Position numbers and translations under genes: made by a program | From: Campylorhamphus procurvoides | Lineage: Eukaryota > Chordata > Aves > Passeriformes > Dendrocolaptidae | Length of the DNA stretch: 64,000 nucleotides | NCBI GenBank assembly: GCA_013396655.1 | Contig: WBMV01008303.1 | Coordinates: 440,822 to 504,821, forward strand | Direction of reading: 5' to 3' | Part shown: piece by piece, positions 37,909-50,757 of the stretch | How the letters are laid out: each line of letters begins with the position of its first letter | Numbering within the stretch: the first letter of the stretch is position 1 | The notes under the pieces: generated by a model | Databases searched by the model: none | What the model saw: only the letters and a program-made list of their open reading frames with translations | Told to the model about the DNA's origin: nothing

Positions 37909-40900
37909 CATTCTAGTAATCAGCTGTCTGAATGCTATTTTCTACCAGATACACATCTGGTTTTTACGCTGTTTTAAAACAAGCATAGTTTATTTGGGGG
38001 AGGGGGTGTTATAAGCCCCATGTAAGGGTGAAATTGAATGTCACACTACTTTTTCTCCCTCCAAAAGTACTTTTTTATCTCTAATCTTTGTTCTAGCAAC
38101 AAGCCAGACTCCAGGAAAACATGCATTCAGGTTAATTTCTACCCTCAGTATCTTGATGACCCTTGAATGAAAGAACTGATCAAATAATAAGTAAGATGCA
38201 AAAATGTGGCTTATTGGTGAGGTGAGTGATTGGAAGTTGCTCTCAAACTACACAAAATTGTTCCTGCTCTGATGTTGGGCAGCTGGGGCGCTGTGGCTGC
38301 TGGTTACTGCAGTAACCCTTGTCTCATTGCTGCCTCCTGCCCCTCACCCACTGGGTACACTCATCTTTTGTTTCTCACAACTACAGTGCGGTGCTTTTCT
38401 TCTGTGTCTTGTCTTGCATAAAGAGTCCTTAATTCAGCCTGCTACAAGCTAAATATTAATGTTTAGCATTTTCATACCTTCCATTATGGCCATTCTGTGC
38501 TGGCTTGTGCTGCTGTAAGGGAAAAATAATCAGCTGCGTGCCTCCAGGGTAATCCTGGTCTTAGCAGAAGGAAGAAACTGAATTTTAAATTCAACACTTC
38601 ATAAGCCAGGCAGTTTCTGCTGATTCAGGTGTGTGTATGTGACAAGCAGCTGCCCTGGGGAATCCAACACTGTTCTCACATCCACACACTAGACAGAGGG
38701 GAACCTCTCCTACTCCTTTCCCAGCTCAGAGGAATCCAGGGACAGCTGTGTGAGGGCAGGATTTCACAGGGACATCAGAGATGGGTCGTGCAGATGGACA
38801 GTTGAAGTGGAATTACTACAAAAGCTGGACTATTAAGTCTGCAGAGACCCCTTCTTTTAAAAAGGCCAATTCTGCAGCCCCTTGGTCCCAAACTCACAGT
38901 CTTGGGACCTATTTTCCCAGCAGACTTTTAGTAGGCTGTGACATACAGCAAAGTCACAATAATCAGGAGAGTCTCAGGATAAAGTGGCAGCACATAAAGG
39001 TAATCCATCTATGTTAATAGTGCCCCAGGAAACACAATACCTGTTCTTTAAGTATGAAGCAGAAAGCTTCATTAAAAGTTTGTTTTGAAGTAATTTTTCT
39101 GCTCTTTGTTCTCTCTCAGTTCCTTTAAAGTTGTTTGCTGGGTTTTTTTTCCCTTGAAAACAAATCATACTTAGAATAAAGATACCACTGACCTACATTC
39201 TCTTTATTATGAGACATGTCAAATGAAATTCGTGAGTGAAGTGATTGTCACCAAGGCAGGCTGTGAAAACAGCTACATCTCAAACTCCTAAGCCTCTCAT
39301 TTGAAACCATCAGAATAATTTCCTTGGAAAATTCAAGCAGGATGCCCAATGACTGAATTTTTCTTTGGAGACACACCAGAGCAAGGTTTTTCACATCACA
39401 CAAAGCCACTGAAGTCCAATGCACAGTTCAACCTGAACCAAACACAGGCACATTAAAATCAGAACATGTACGGCCTGAAAATACCTCCATATTCAGGGAT
39501 GTTAGGACCACACTGCTGAGGACTGCCAAAATAAGAGTGAAGAGTTAACACAAAAGCAGGAGAAGCTCCCATCTTCATATTCTGAGCTAAATACTGTTAG
39601 GGAACAGATAAAATAACACTGTGTTGTTAAGTATTAAGCTCTTGAAGTGATGAGTCTGATTATGCCTGACTTGGCTTCAGTGTCCAGGCACCCTCCCCAG
39701 CACAGGCCATGGAGCTGCTGCTCACAGCCCCATGGGAATGGGAACGGATCCATGGAAAGCTCACCCTGACTCTGGACAGGAGATGTATTTACTGGCTAAA
39801 GGAAAGTGGGTGTTCATCTCTTCCCGATTCAGGCCATGGAGTTGCTAAAGACATGCTGGGAAACAGTGGAAGATGTTGCAGATCACCCTTGGCCATCATG
39901 CCTGAAGTCACATTACATTTGGGAATAGTTTAAACAAAGGACATGCCTCAAGCTCACTGAAGGGTTTGGGCAGCCCCATGACCCTGCCAACCATGGGAGA
40001 ACCTGGTGCCCAGCCCCCTAACTATTTGGACACACACGTTTGCTGTGGTTTTGGGGCACAGCCAACTGTTTTAAGCAAAATCACATTCAGAATAAACCCC
40101 TGAGTGTATCAAAGTTCAAGCTGAATTTGAGCCCTTCAAGTAAAAGAAGCCACAAGTTTCCCAGGTAACAAAAGGATGCAGCTGATGTGAGAAAATGAGA
40201 AGATCCACCCAGTCTTACACCAGAGAAGTGAACTATAGACAATGAAGAGCTGGAATTCTTAATTTCATTTATTTATTCAGATAGTTTTGTAAATAAATCT
40301 CTAATCTCTTGCTGTTTCAGAAAAAGATATTCCGTTCATGTTTCAGGCAGCAGACCATTTCCCAAGAATATGTGCTTTTAGCTTGTGCAGCACCAGATGC
40401 TCCATAAGGGAACAAAGGCCATTAGTGAATTTCCAAGCTCATTTTAAGAGGCTTTTGGTTATCCTGTATTATTTCACTCTTCATTGACTCTCTCCATTGT
40501 CTCTTGAATGAGACAACTTACACAGGAATGACAAATTTTCAAGGAAAAAAGCAGTATGAAAAGTTAACACTAAACACCAATCGCCAACTTTTTTGATCTC
40601 TGAGAGGGTAAAACCAGAGTTTCTGTTTGGATGGTGATGCAAAGCAAACACTGGGCATCAGGGCTGTTTCCTAAGTCACTAACCAGGTACCACGACATCT
40701 GGGACAAGGAAGCAGCTGAGGCTGATGGGCTGCTTTTTCTTGCTTTGAGGGATCTTCCATTTGGAGAAGGAGGAAGACATAAAATAAAGGATGATTTTAA
40801 AAAATTACTTTGAGTGAGCAGCAGCCAGAGATGAGTTGCGTTTAGAGTCTGTGGACTTAGGCAGAACTGAGCCTGGGCCTGTCAGAGGAGCTCTCAGAGA

Positions 40901-42379
40901 AGGGGTGGAAGGCAGACCAACACTTCAGAGAGTGCTCTGAGAGCTGCAGGTTGAATGAAGGTTCCTCAGCCAGTGAGACCAGAAGCACAAAATAAACCAG
41001 GTTGGTCACAGCGGGTCAGATTCTGGCATTGGCAATGCTCCAGGAGAGCAGTTCAATGACAAAAAGCAACCCTTACTATTCATCTGAGCACGGTGAGCTG
41101 AGAACCTCAGCCTACAGGAGAACACTCCTGGACTCAGCCCCACTGCCTCTCTTGCTCTGGCAGCTCACAAAATATCCCATGGGCGTTTCACCCTGGGAAA
41201 CCTCCTCAGTCACCATGTGCAAACTGCAGATTGCCAAGACACGGCTCTTAATGAGTCCCACGGTATTTACAGACACGCTTCATTCGGAGTGGTGTTGCCT
41301 GGCAGATAATTTTCCAGCATAAGCAGGACTGATGCACACCAGGGCGTACCTGACAATCATCATTTCTGTCACCCAGTTGTACAATGACTACCCTGAAAAT
41401 TCAGGTCAAAAATGTCATTCTTGCTAGAGAGAGAACATAGCTCTGCCACAGGTGCACCAAGGAACGCTGGTTTAGATTATCTGAAAGTGAGATTTGTCCA
41501 ACCTGTCCTGCCTTTTCACCATATCAAAACTGACACAATCCGACCCAAAGAAACTCATCTCTCAAATTAATGTCTAAGAAGATTTGGTATATTTTGCTGT
41601 TCTCCAGATGTACAGCATCTGTAACTGAAATTTTTTTTAAGCATGTGTAATAATACTCTTAAACAGATTTCTCATGAGTTATATCACAGTCTTGATAAAG
41701 AAAAGGCTATTTTCTTTTAAATACATTTTTCTGGACCCATATTTACCATTCTTCCCAAAATCTATTTTATCTTTGTCAAGTTTTAGAGTCCTCAGTAGAC
41801 CACAACAAATAAAAGAGATAATGGTAAACAGTTAATTGTAAGAATGAGCTTCTCCATTTAGGACAGAACACAATAGATACTGATTTGTTAATGAATTCCA
41901 ATTCAAAACATCCTGGCCTGTGCCTGACATCTACAACCAGTGGAGCAGCAGGGCCTGCAAGAACCCCAGATATGTTTTACAGCCCTTGCTCCAATTTCTC
42001 CCCCAGTAAAGGCATATTCTCTGTGTGTAAAATGAAGAGTAAATCCTCCTGTTTAATACTGAACCCAAAGCTTCACCTAGATCTCACTCCTGCTGGATTT
42101 CCCTTTCAGTCTGGCTAACACTCAAATAAACAACCAAATATTGATATTTATGCAAATGGAACAAGTGGTGATATAAACTTTTGAAGTTTGCTTGTGTGTG
42201 CTTCAAAACCAATAAACAGTATTTTTACTTTGAACATTCCATCTCAAACACTAAGAAAAGATGCCTTTCAAGTAAACAAATGTAATTCAAATCAAGATAG
42301 TACATGCAGTGTGAAATTTTCTATCACATCATAAGGCAGCAAGGACAGTATTGTAGCTCAGCTGCACGCCAGTAACACC

Positions 42380-42690
42380 AAGATTTTGTAGTAAAAACAT
42401 TGACAGACCCTTAATTATTATAGTGCCTCCTGGCAGTGCTATAATTAGATTGAACATAACTATTAATCATCTTAATTAGTACACACATTCCTTGTTTAGC
42501 ACAATAAAAATTACAAAGCAAGGATGCCACTTAATTAGGTGACCTGGGAATTGATACCTATCTATATTTCACTTTTATTTTAAGTGTCCTTACCAGATTA
42601 AATCTAATATTTATAGCCAAGAATGGATATTTATATGGTTCTCCACCTGTACATAAAATCACCTGTTAACTTAATATATATTAAATACCT
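42380..42690. other. TAAT-rich AT-rich block, possible conserved enhancer
   Basis: This block has an unusual density of homeodomain-type cores: TTAATTATTATAG, TATAATTAGATTG, TATTAATCATCTTAATTAG and CTTAATTAGGTGACCTG. It contains no repeat signature or coding frame. Such composition is common in conserved vertebrate enhancers, but conservation was not tested. Confidence 0.25.
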
Positions 42691-45600
42691 CAAGGACATT
42701 TCTGAAGTTATGCTAGGAGTTCATTTGGAATTGTATTCCAAGGAAAGAAATACATCACAATTTTAGAAACTCAAGGTTAATTGCATATTCTAATAAGTGC
42801 CTTACATACCATAAATTTAAAAGAGAAGTAAATGCATTCAGCTAAATTCCCATCACCCTTCCAGTTCTCCTGATGATGCCTCATTGTTTCCTAGTGAAAT
42901 ACTCGGACCTCTCTAAAACCTGTGACACAGAGACTGCCTAATGGCCCCACTGTTGCAGGGAGTGAGGACTTTGGATCTGAAGTCCCATTGAGCTCCACCT
43001 CATCCCAGCAGCACAATAAGTACAATATATATCCACATTCTGCTGTTTTGCAGCATCAGATGATGCTACAGAATTGTTAATTATGTTCAACAATTTTAAT
43101 TGCACTAGATTCATATGCAACTTTCCTGAAAATAAAATGTGCCCATTTTGCCATATGCAGATAAACCGTATGCAGTGGGAGATAGAATAAAGCAGTTGGG
43201 AAGCCCTAGTGTGCATCTTTACCTGTGTAAATGCATTAACACCACCTTGTTTAAGCCCTGAGTGGGCAGAGAGTCTTTCAGTCTCCCCAGAGCACAATAC
43301 AGCCTACAATGAACAGCTTTGGTGTGATACAACAGACAATAAAACTGCTGCTTAGAATGAGAGGCCACGAGAAAAAAAAATCAAGACAAAACAAAAATGT
43401 CATGACATTTGGTACAGAAACCATCCGTGCTTTCTTGCCAGGTACTTGCTGACACTGCCAGACTCCAACCTTCCCCCTGCAGCCCGGGAAGCCCACCACA
43501 GCAGTTAGCAATCTGTTCACACCATCATTAAACCCATTAGCCCTCAGTGACGGAAAAGTCTATACAAATGCCACAATGCCACTGCTCTGTGGCAAATCCC
43601 ACTCCTTGTAAGTCGTGAGCATTTAGTATTTACTATCACAGACTAAACTGAATTTAAAGAGTAAAAAAAAAAATAATGAAAAAAAATTGCTTCTATAGGC
43701 TGACTATGGTAAATATCAATATATGTCATCAGAGCTCCTTCTTTCATTAGTTCTAGACCAATTACAGCAACTATTTCTTCTCCAGGATAATTCACCAAGC
43801 TATTAATTAAAATAGGGAAAACATGAAATTCTCTCTTACTTCTTCACTGCAAAGGACTTTACAATAATAATTGTTGCAGATATGGAGGAAATAGAAGGAT
43901 TGTTGTTTGCCATAGATAGAGTCTTGCCAAAAAAACTGAGTAGAGTTGATATTTAAGGCACCCAGCAATAGAAAAATAATATAACACATATGAACAATTT
44001 AAGGCAACAACAATAGATGTGCAGGAACTAATTTTACTTACTATGAGTGGTTTTCTGGTTTCCTCTACTTCATCAGATTGCAAACTTTCAAACCCGAGGC
44101 TCCACAGTAAATATTTCTGGCTACTTTAGGAAAATCATTCAGTGATGTGGCCCCAAGGCGATGGATGGTGTCAGGATTTCAGCATCCAAATCCTCCTGAA
44201 AAGCTGCACTGTGCTGGTGCATTTCTTGTGCACCCATGAATAGCAAGAGGAGGCAATTACTGTAAATGTTATCCCCAAGTAGCCTGACAGTTCTGCTGAA
44301 AAAGTCTGGAAATTTAAGTGTTTAACAGTGTCAAAGTGATGCCTCAGGGCTTCAGCTTTGGCACACACCGAAGTTGAAGTGGGCACCACCTCTACAATGT
44401 GATGAAACAGTGCAAGTCAGTCTGCATTGGATCACATTGTATTTGCCAGATTTCCTTCATAAATTATTATCTGCCCAAACGAGAGGAAATAAATGAAAAA
44501 AGTACAAGGCCAAGGTTCATAAGAACTAATTGTGCCACGGAGAAGAGACACTTAAGTAGGCTGTGAGGAGGACTTAACTATTAACACAAAACTCAGCAAG
44601 TATTCACTCAATTTTTTTTCTAGGTGAGCACAATTCCTGTTGCTCCCAAACACAGTCTGCACACTCTGCACCCCCAGGAGCCTGAGGGGGGCCTTGGGGA
44701 GGCAGCAAAGCCCAACATTCAACATATTTATAATTTAGAACAAGTCCTCCTTCCTCACTCCTCTCCCATCCTGTACCAGACTGGCTATTTTCCTCTGACA
44801 GCTCTCCTCTCTGGCCTCCATGAACAGCTTTTTGGGTCACACTGTTCAGATCTGACTTAGCACAGGCTCTCCCATTAAAACAAAAAATGCAGAGCTCTGC
44901 TTCACTTTCTCCTCCTGATTCTGTTTCTGTTCTTTCATACAACCATCAGAAATACCTTCTCATGGCTCAGTTGACAACCACTGTTCCCTTTGCATTGTTT
45001 CTCCAAAACTTTAATGAAGAAATGGGAAAGTGGTGCCTGGCTGTGAGGATGAGGAAAAGAAAGAGGAACAGTCCCATGAGAGGTGACATTGAGGAAGGAG
45101 CAGTGCTCCATCACCTCCACTCAACTTTATAATTTATTTCTCCACTTGAAGACTCCAGTCTTGACAAATTCTGAAAGATTAAATAAAGATCGAGTGGGTG
45201 ATTTGTTATGGGAGTGTGAGACATATCTCTTGGTTGAAATTTCAGAGACAGCCAAAACCTGTGAAGCAAAGAACTTTATCAACAGCACATAACAGGTGCC
45301 TTGGCCCGTGATAGAGTCTGAGCACATAGAGGGTTGGAGATCTCATCTTTTAGGGTCTCTGACATTATGTGGCCACTCCCTCTGGGAAGCCAAACCCTCC
45401 CAGGTCCTGCTTCCCTTTCCTTGAAAGGTGAGAATTCGTGGATAATTGGATTTTACTGGCTCCTCTCTGGGAGTTGCCCTTCCTTGAAGGCAAACTCCTC
45501 CCTGAGCCCACCCCACATCCCCCTCAAAAGGAAGAGATTTGGGTGCTTAAACCTCCTGGGTCACTTTTGGGTGGGAAAAGCCCTTACAGCTTTGCTGGAA

Positions 45601-47229
45601 CTTTCCTTTCCTAAAAAGAAAGGTGTGAATGCCCAACTCACATTGGCTGCCTTAGGTGGGAAAGGCAGCTCTGCCTTGTCCAAATATACTGAGTGTTTCA
45701 AGACAAGATTGGAAATTTGAGGTCCCCAAGGTCCCCTGACAGTGGGGCCAGCTGGGCCCCTTTGCCCTCCGTGCTTTCCATCTCACTGTTCTGTACCCCC
45801 AGCACCCACAAACTGCCCACACACAGAATGGCCCCCAGGGGTCTTGTCTGTCCAGTCTTCACCTGCTTGTAATAAAACCATTTTTTATTCCTCACATGAG
45901 GAGACATTTGTTCCAAAATGAAACTTTTACAGAAAGAGTTCACTGTCATCCCCACCAAGAACAGTATTTTGTGACTGGGGAGGACTGAATGAACTCTGCT
46001 TTTCCCCCCAAGATACATACACTGATTTTTGAAATACAGGACTGAGGAATTTTTCCCTAGGAAAGGTTTATTCATAATAAATAAAATAAATATAGTTACA
46101 AGCCGAATTGCCTTCCAAATTAGAGCTTGACTTTAGCTTTTCCCATTTTACAAGTCAAGCCTCTTGCTTTTATTAAGGCTGCAGTTGAAATTTCAATTTA
46201 GTCATGGCTGGATGTAGTTCTTCATTCAATCCACAAAATATTCAATTTATTGAAATGTTCAATTTCAGATCATTCCAAGCTAATATTTGTTCAGCTCAGC
46301 TAAACTGAAAACCAGAAGCATCTCTCTGTTTAAACATAGTGGAATAATTTCTTCCATCCCTGTATCTATGTCAGCCTAATCAGGTCAGTGGTGGGAACTG
46401 TTGACTGGTAGAAACACAAGGCTTTCCTTTTATGAAAAATGACTGACCTTGCTTTAAAGCAATTTAGTTCGTGTCAACATTGCCTTTCTCATTAAATAAT
46501 AGGCTCTAAGTGGCACATCCATTCTTCTTCAGCACAGACAAGAGCTCTTCAGGCAAGTTCTGGGATGCTATTTTTAGGTGTTCATAGTAATAACGTGCTC
46601 AGTGCACTGTTTAGAGTATGTCTACAATAATTATTCCTTGTCTGCTCTGTTGTATTGGTCAGGTCCAGAGAGAGCTCATGAAAATGTTAGATCTGCACCC
46701 CTACTTGGATGCAGAAAGAATTTCAAATAAGTGTAAACATTTGGTAGCACTGGGGTAGCTGTAAATAACACCAGTGCAACGAGTTCATTAAACATACACC
46801 TACCTCTGTCTGAAAATGCTGAACAGCTCCAGCATAATTTCTCCTGCTTTAGTCACTGAGATGACTCCTCTTCAACCACTTCTCACTAATTCTCCTGCAT
46901 TTGTTATTCCCATTATATATTACCTAGACAGTCATGCAAGTATTGGAGATGGTAACACAGATAACTCCATCTGTCAGAACCAAATGAGCAGTGACAGAAA
47001 ATATTCTGTTCCTTTGCCTTTTTTCAACATTTCTTCTTTCCCTTTCCTTTTTATGTATTTTCTTATTATGGCCATTTCAAATCATCTCAGAGTGCTTTGT
47101 AGGAAGGTTCTCAGTCTAGATCTCAAGGTGACATGTATTACATTAACCCTGTCAGTATTCCCAGTAATTCCTTAGAATCTGCTGTTTTGATTACACAGTT
47201 CTCAGAAAATGTGCTTCCCTGGAATTAAA

Positions 47230-47600
47230 CATTAGAAAGATGCAAAAATCAGCCTAAAATAGTCTAATTAGCATTTAAATACATATTTATACTGTTCGCA
47301 TTATTAGACCAGGTCATTAAACACATTTGCTTTGTGCATTGACTACTAAAGATATAACAGAGGCTTACTCAGGCTGTTCTGTGCTGACGAGTCATCTCTA
47401 CTGGGAAATCATGTGAGATATCAGTCCTGTTGTGGCACACAAACAGCTCATCAGAGCTTTTTAATGATTTATTAATGCAGTCAATCTGGTAGCATTTTCA
47501 CCGTGGTTATCAGAAGGCTGCAGTTAACAGTGTTCATTGGAGGGGCTAATAACCTCAAGTGCCCTTTGCAATGTAACACAGGCCAGACTGGCACTGCTTT
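47230..47600. other. possible conserved non-coding element
   Basis: A single-copy-looking stretch with several homeodomain-like sites (GTCTAATTAGC, TTTATTAATGCAGTC) mixed with higher-complexity sequence, such as GCTGACGAGTCATCTC, between ordinary AT-rich DNA. No open frame or repeat is seen. Confidence 0.22.
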
Positions 47601-50469
47601 AACACAACCAAAGTCTTAGTATAACAAACCAATGTCTTTCTGCATCAGAGACCTGTCTTCAGCCCTACAGAGACATTTTTTATAGGATCCCTTAAGGTTG
47701 TTGATGAGATCTAGTGCAATGTCACATCACTACCCTTCCTCCAGGTAACCATGTTAATCAGCATGATGTGATTTGTCATTTCTAGGTTGATGACATGCAG
47801 CTCTGTGACTTTTCAAAGTTTAGCATTGCTTATGCTGTCACACCATTTCAAACATATTGAACTAAAGCAAAACTGCTTTCACTTGAAGTCAGATAAAAGA
47901 AGGTCTGTTAATGGGTCTGGGAAATTTGGAACAAGCTGCTGCCTTCCAGCTAAATTCTGTAAGTGGAAAAATAATCTAAAGTCTTGTGTTAGGAATTGGA
48001 GTGTTTGCCCCAGCACAGTTCAGAAAAATGCTTTAAGAAGGGATTCTTATTCCTACTCCACCAGGTCAGAAAGAGCCCCAGTGAAGCAGCAGTTATGGCA
48101 GAAGAGCAAACAGTGGGGCTCCCTGCCTCAGCCAGAGATGGAAGCAACACCCCTTTGACAATCTCCTTGATATTATACACATTTCCCTGGAGCAGCTTGT
48201 GTGCTGCTCCTCAGAATCCCAACTGGGCTGGCACATGACTGTGCAGTAGCACAGAGCTCTCCCAGTGCCAGCAGGAAGGGCTCATGTCCTTCACCACAAC
48301 ACTGAGCCATGGGCTGTGATAACAAACTCCAGAGCTGGATCCAAAGTGGGAAACAGGAACAGACAATGCCAGCACTGGGACATCCTTAGTCCCATTCCTA
48401 ATAACAATACCACTGCTATGATAAACCTCCTTGTCTGTGACTTCAGCAGCACCACAGCTAAAACAAGTACAGGCACAAGAGTGCTGCCTGAGCACTACAA
48501 ACAGGCTCAGAGGGAAAAGTTTCACTCTTCACTGAGATGAAGTAGAAGCAGCTGACACAAAAGCAATCATAGGATGAAAGAAAACTGGGTTTGAACTAAC
48601 AAGGCCAAAGCAATAAGTTAGTGATGTGATTTGCTGATGTCTCTGTCAACAAGAATGAATTTTTTTTGCTATTTTTTCTAAAAAATTAATAATTTTTTCC
48701 CCTCAAATAAGTCTCCAATCCTTTCAGTCAGGTGGAAGTTTAATACAGGAAGGGATATCAAAGCAATAAATAATTCAAAAGACTGTTTCTGAAAATGTCA
48801 GTACTGATTACCAAAGCAATCTCCTGATAAGCACGAGTGAAGAGGAGACCGGAATATTTGGTAAAGTTCTGATTCATTGAAGACTGACAACAAGGCCTAA
48901 ATCTGTTGGGTGATATGCCCATATTTATCACACTGATACTAAGTGGAATGGAAAAGACCTGATGATTAAAATCTAGTCTAACAGTTTTAATAAAACTAGT
49001 CTTTTTTTTTCAGTGTAGAGTTAGGAAAATTGTTGAAGATATCACTGCTGCTTAGATTCATCTCCTTGGCTGTTGAAAACAAACTTTAAAATAATTTAAA
49101 AGGTTGCAAAATCCTTACTAATTGGAAAAGTTGAATTTCATCCAAATCCCCATGAACTGTACCTGAACAGTTAAACACCTGTTTAATCGTTTCAATCAAA
49201 TCTTCAGAAAATTAAAGCTCTGGGGTACAGATTACTTCTAATCCTGGAGATGTTAAAACTCAGCATGACAGTTACACTTCCAGAGCTGAAGTCTGAACTA
49301 TAGGTACTAAAAAAATACTCATGTCAGAAAAACTATATGGCAAAATCTTAATTAGGATGCAGAGAAGACCAGAGCTATTCCGGATTTTAAAAGTGAAATA
49401 GCATTTTTTCATCTCCATCTGCAATATTTGAGCACCTTGTACTTATTTGCCTGAGTAGTGAAGAGATATGCTAGAAAAAAATATAACAACACTCATTGGT
49501 CCCTAGGATCTTCCAAAGATGTTATTTGTTGCTTCTAAAACTGTGAAATGCCTGTTGACAAAGGCACCAGTACCTGCTGGAGAAGGGGGAGCTACTTCTG
49601 CATCCCAGTTTTTCTTAGCATGGCAAGCAGAGATGCCTTGAGAGGCTCCCTGGGCTGATTTGCTGCACAACAGTACAACAGAGGGGGAATAAAATAGGTT
49701 TTCTTTTTGCAAGGTTAAGCATAAGGTTTGCAAGGCCTTGGTGTGAGCATCAGATAAGATCAGGCTGAAAAGAATATATGTGTGTGCCAGTTCTTTAACA
49801 CAGCAGAAACCACAAGATGCACTGCATGACCAAAATTCTACATATGCTATTCCTGAACCTCAATTATCTCCAACAGCGTTAAATTATCCCTCACAAAAAA
49901 ACCCAGCAAGTACATAAAAACAAACAGACATTCTTCTATGCAACAGTACAAACTGCTTGCCAGTAATACTACCAATTGATTACTTTGCTACCAAGTGGCT
50001 TTAAAGTCCATGACTCTCTATGATTAATGGATTACGCCCTATAAATATCACTGCAGTAATCCACATTCCCAATATTGATATGAACTTGTTTCAAGAGTAT
50101 TAAGGCCCGTTTACTTTAAAAGTAAATATTTACTTATATTTCTAAAACACAGTTATCTCTTAAGTATTAAACACTGAGTACATATTTCTTTTTTCTCTGC
50201 CCCCTCTCCACTCCCAGTAAATGCTGTTCCAGCAGTCCAGAAATGCCCAGTAATTCTGGTGCAAATGTAGACACCAAATAACTAATTCAGCAGGTTTGAT
50301 TTTAAAGACTGAATAAAACACTTGGAGAGACACAGAAATACTTCAACTGATGTTTAAGCACTCACAATATAAAAAACAAGCTATGAAAAGAAACTGGGAT
50401 GTGGTTATATTTAATCTCTGCAGAATGTTTCTGCCAATCTTATCTTCCACACAGGCAATGAACAAAGAC

Positions 50470-50757
50470 TCCCTTCAGTGGTGCCCAGCAACAGGAAAGG
50501 GAGCAACAGCCATAAAATGAAACACAAGTTCTACCTCAACATGAGGAAGAACTTCTTTAGGTTAAGGGTGGCAGAGCCCTGGAACAGGTGCCCAGGGAGG
50601 TCCTGGAGTCTCCCTCTTGGAAGATGAAGACATTCCAAACCCACCTGGACACTTTCCTGTGGGCCCTGCTCCAGGTGACCCTGCCTTGGCAGAGGGGCTG
50701 GACTGGGAGATCTCCAGAGGTCCCTTCTAAACCCAAAAATGCTGGGATTCCGTGAAT
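50470..50757 (+). mobile_element. CR1 LINE 3' end (plus orientation)
   Basis: It contains the characteristic CR1 3' stretch: AACATGAGGAAGAACTTCTT, GCCCTGGAACAGGTGCCCAG, GGGAGATCTCCAGAGGTCCC and a decayed tail GGGATTCCGTGA. This is a different subfamily and the opposite orientation from the copies on the left. It is 5' truncated. Confidence 0.9.

Larger units (their letters stand above)
25507..42380. other. long stretch without a supported gene
   Basis: This is either more intron of the minus-strand gene or intergenic DNA. It contains weak exon candidates at 29379-29307 (minus) and 27816-27949 (plus), a small tandem repeat at 26.1 kb and a tandem 16-mer at 37.88 kb. The 182-codon plus-strand frame at 33020-33568 has skewed Pro/Ala/Ser composition and no splice context, and I do not support it as a gene. 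Confidence 0.4.

Noticed and set aside
44600..44860. Strong acceptor-like TTTTTTTTCTAG followed by an open frame
   Set aside because: No donor or partner exon, and the peptide looks random.
45330..45900. Possible second LTR or retroviral fragment ending near an AATAAA at 45.87 kb
   Set aside because: No TG...CA ends, duplication or TATA box could be placed, so it is not called.
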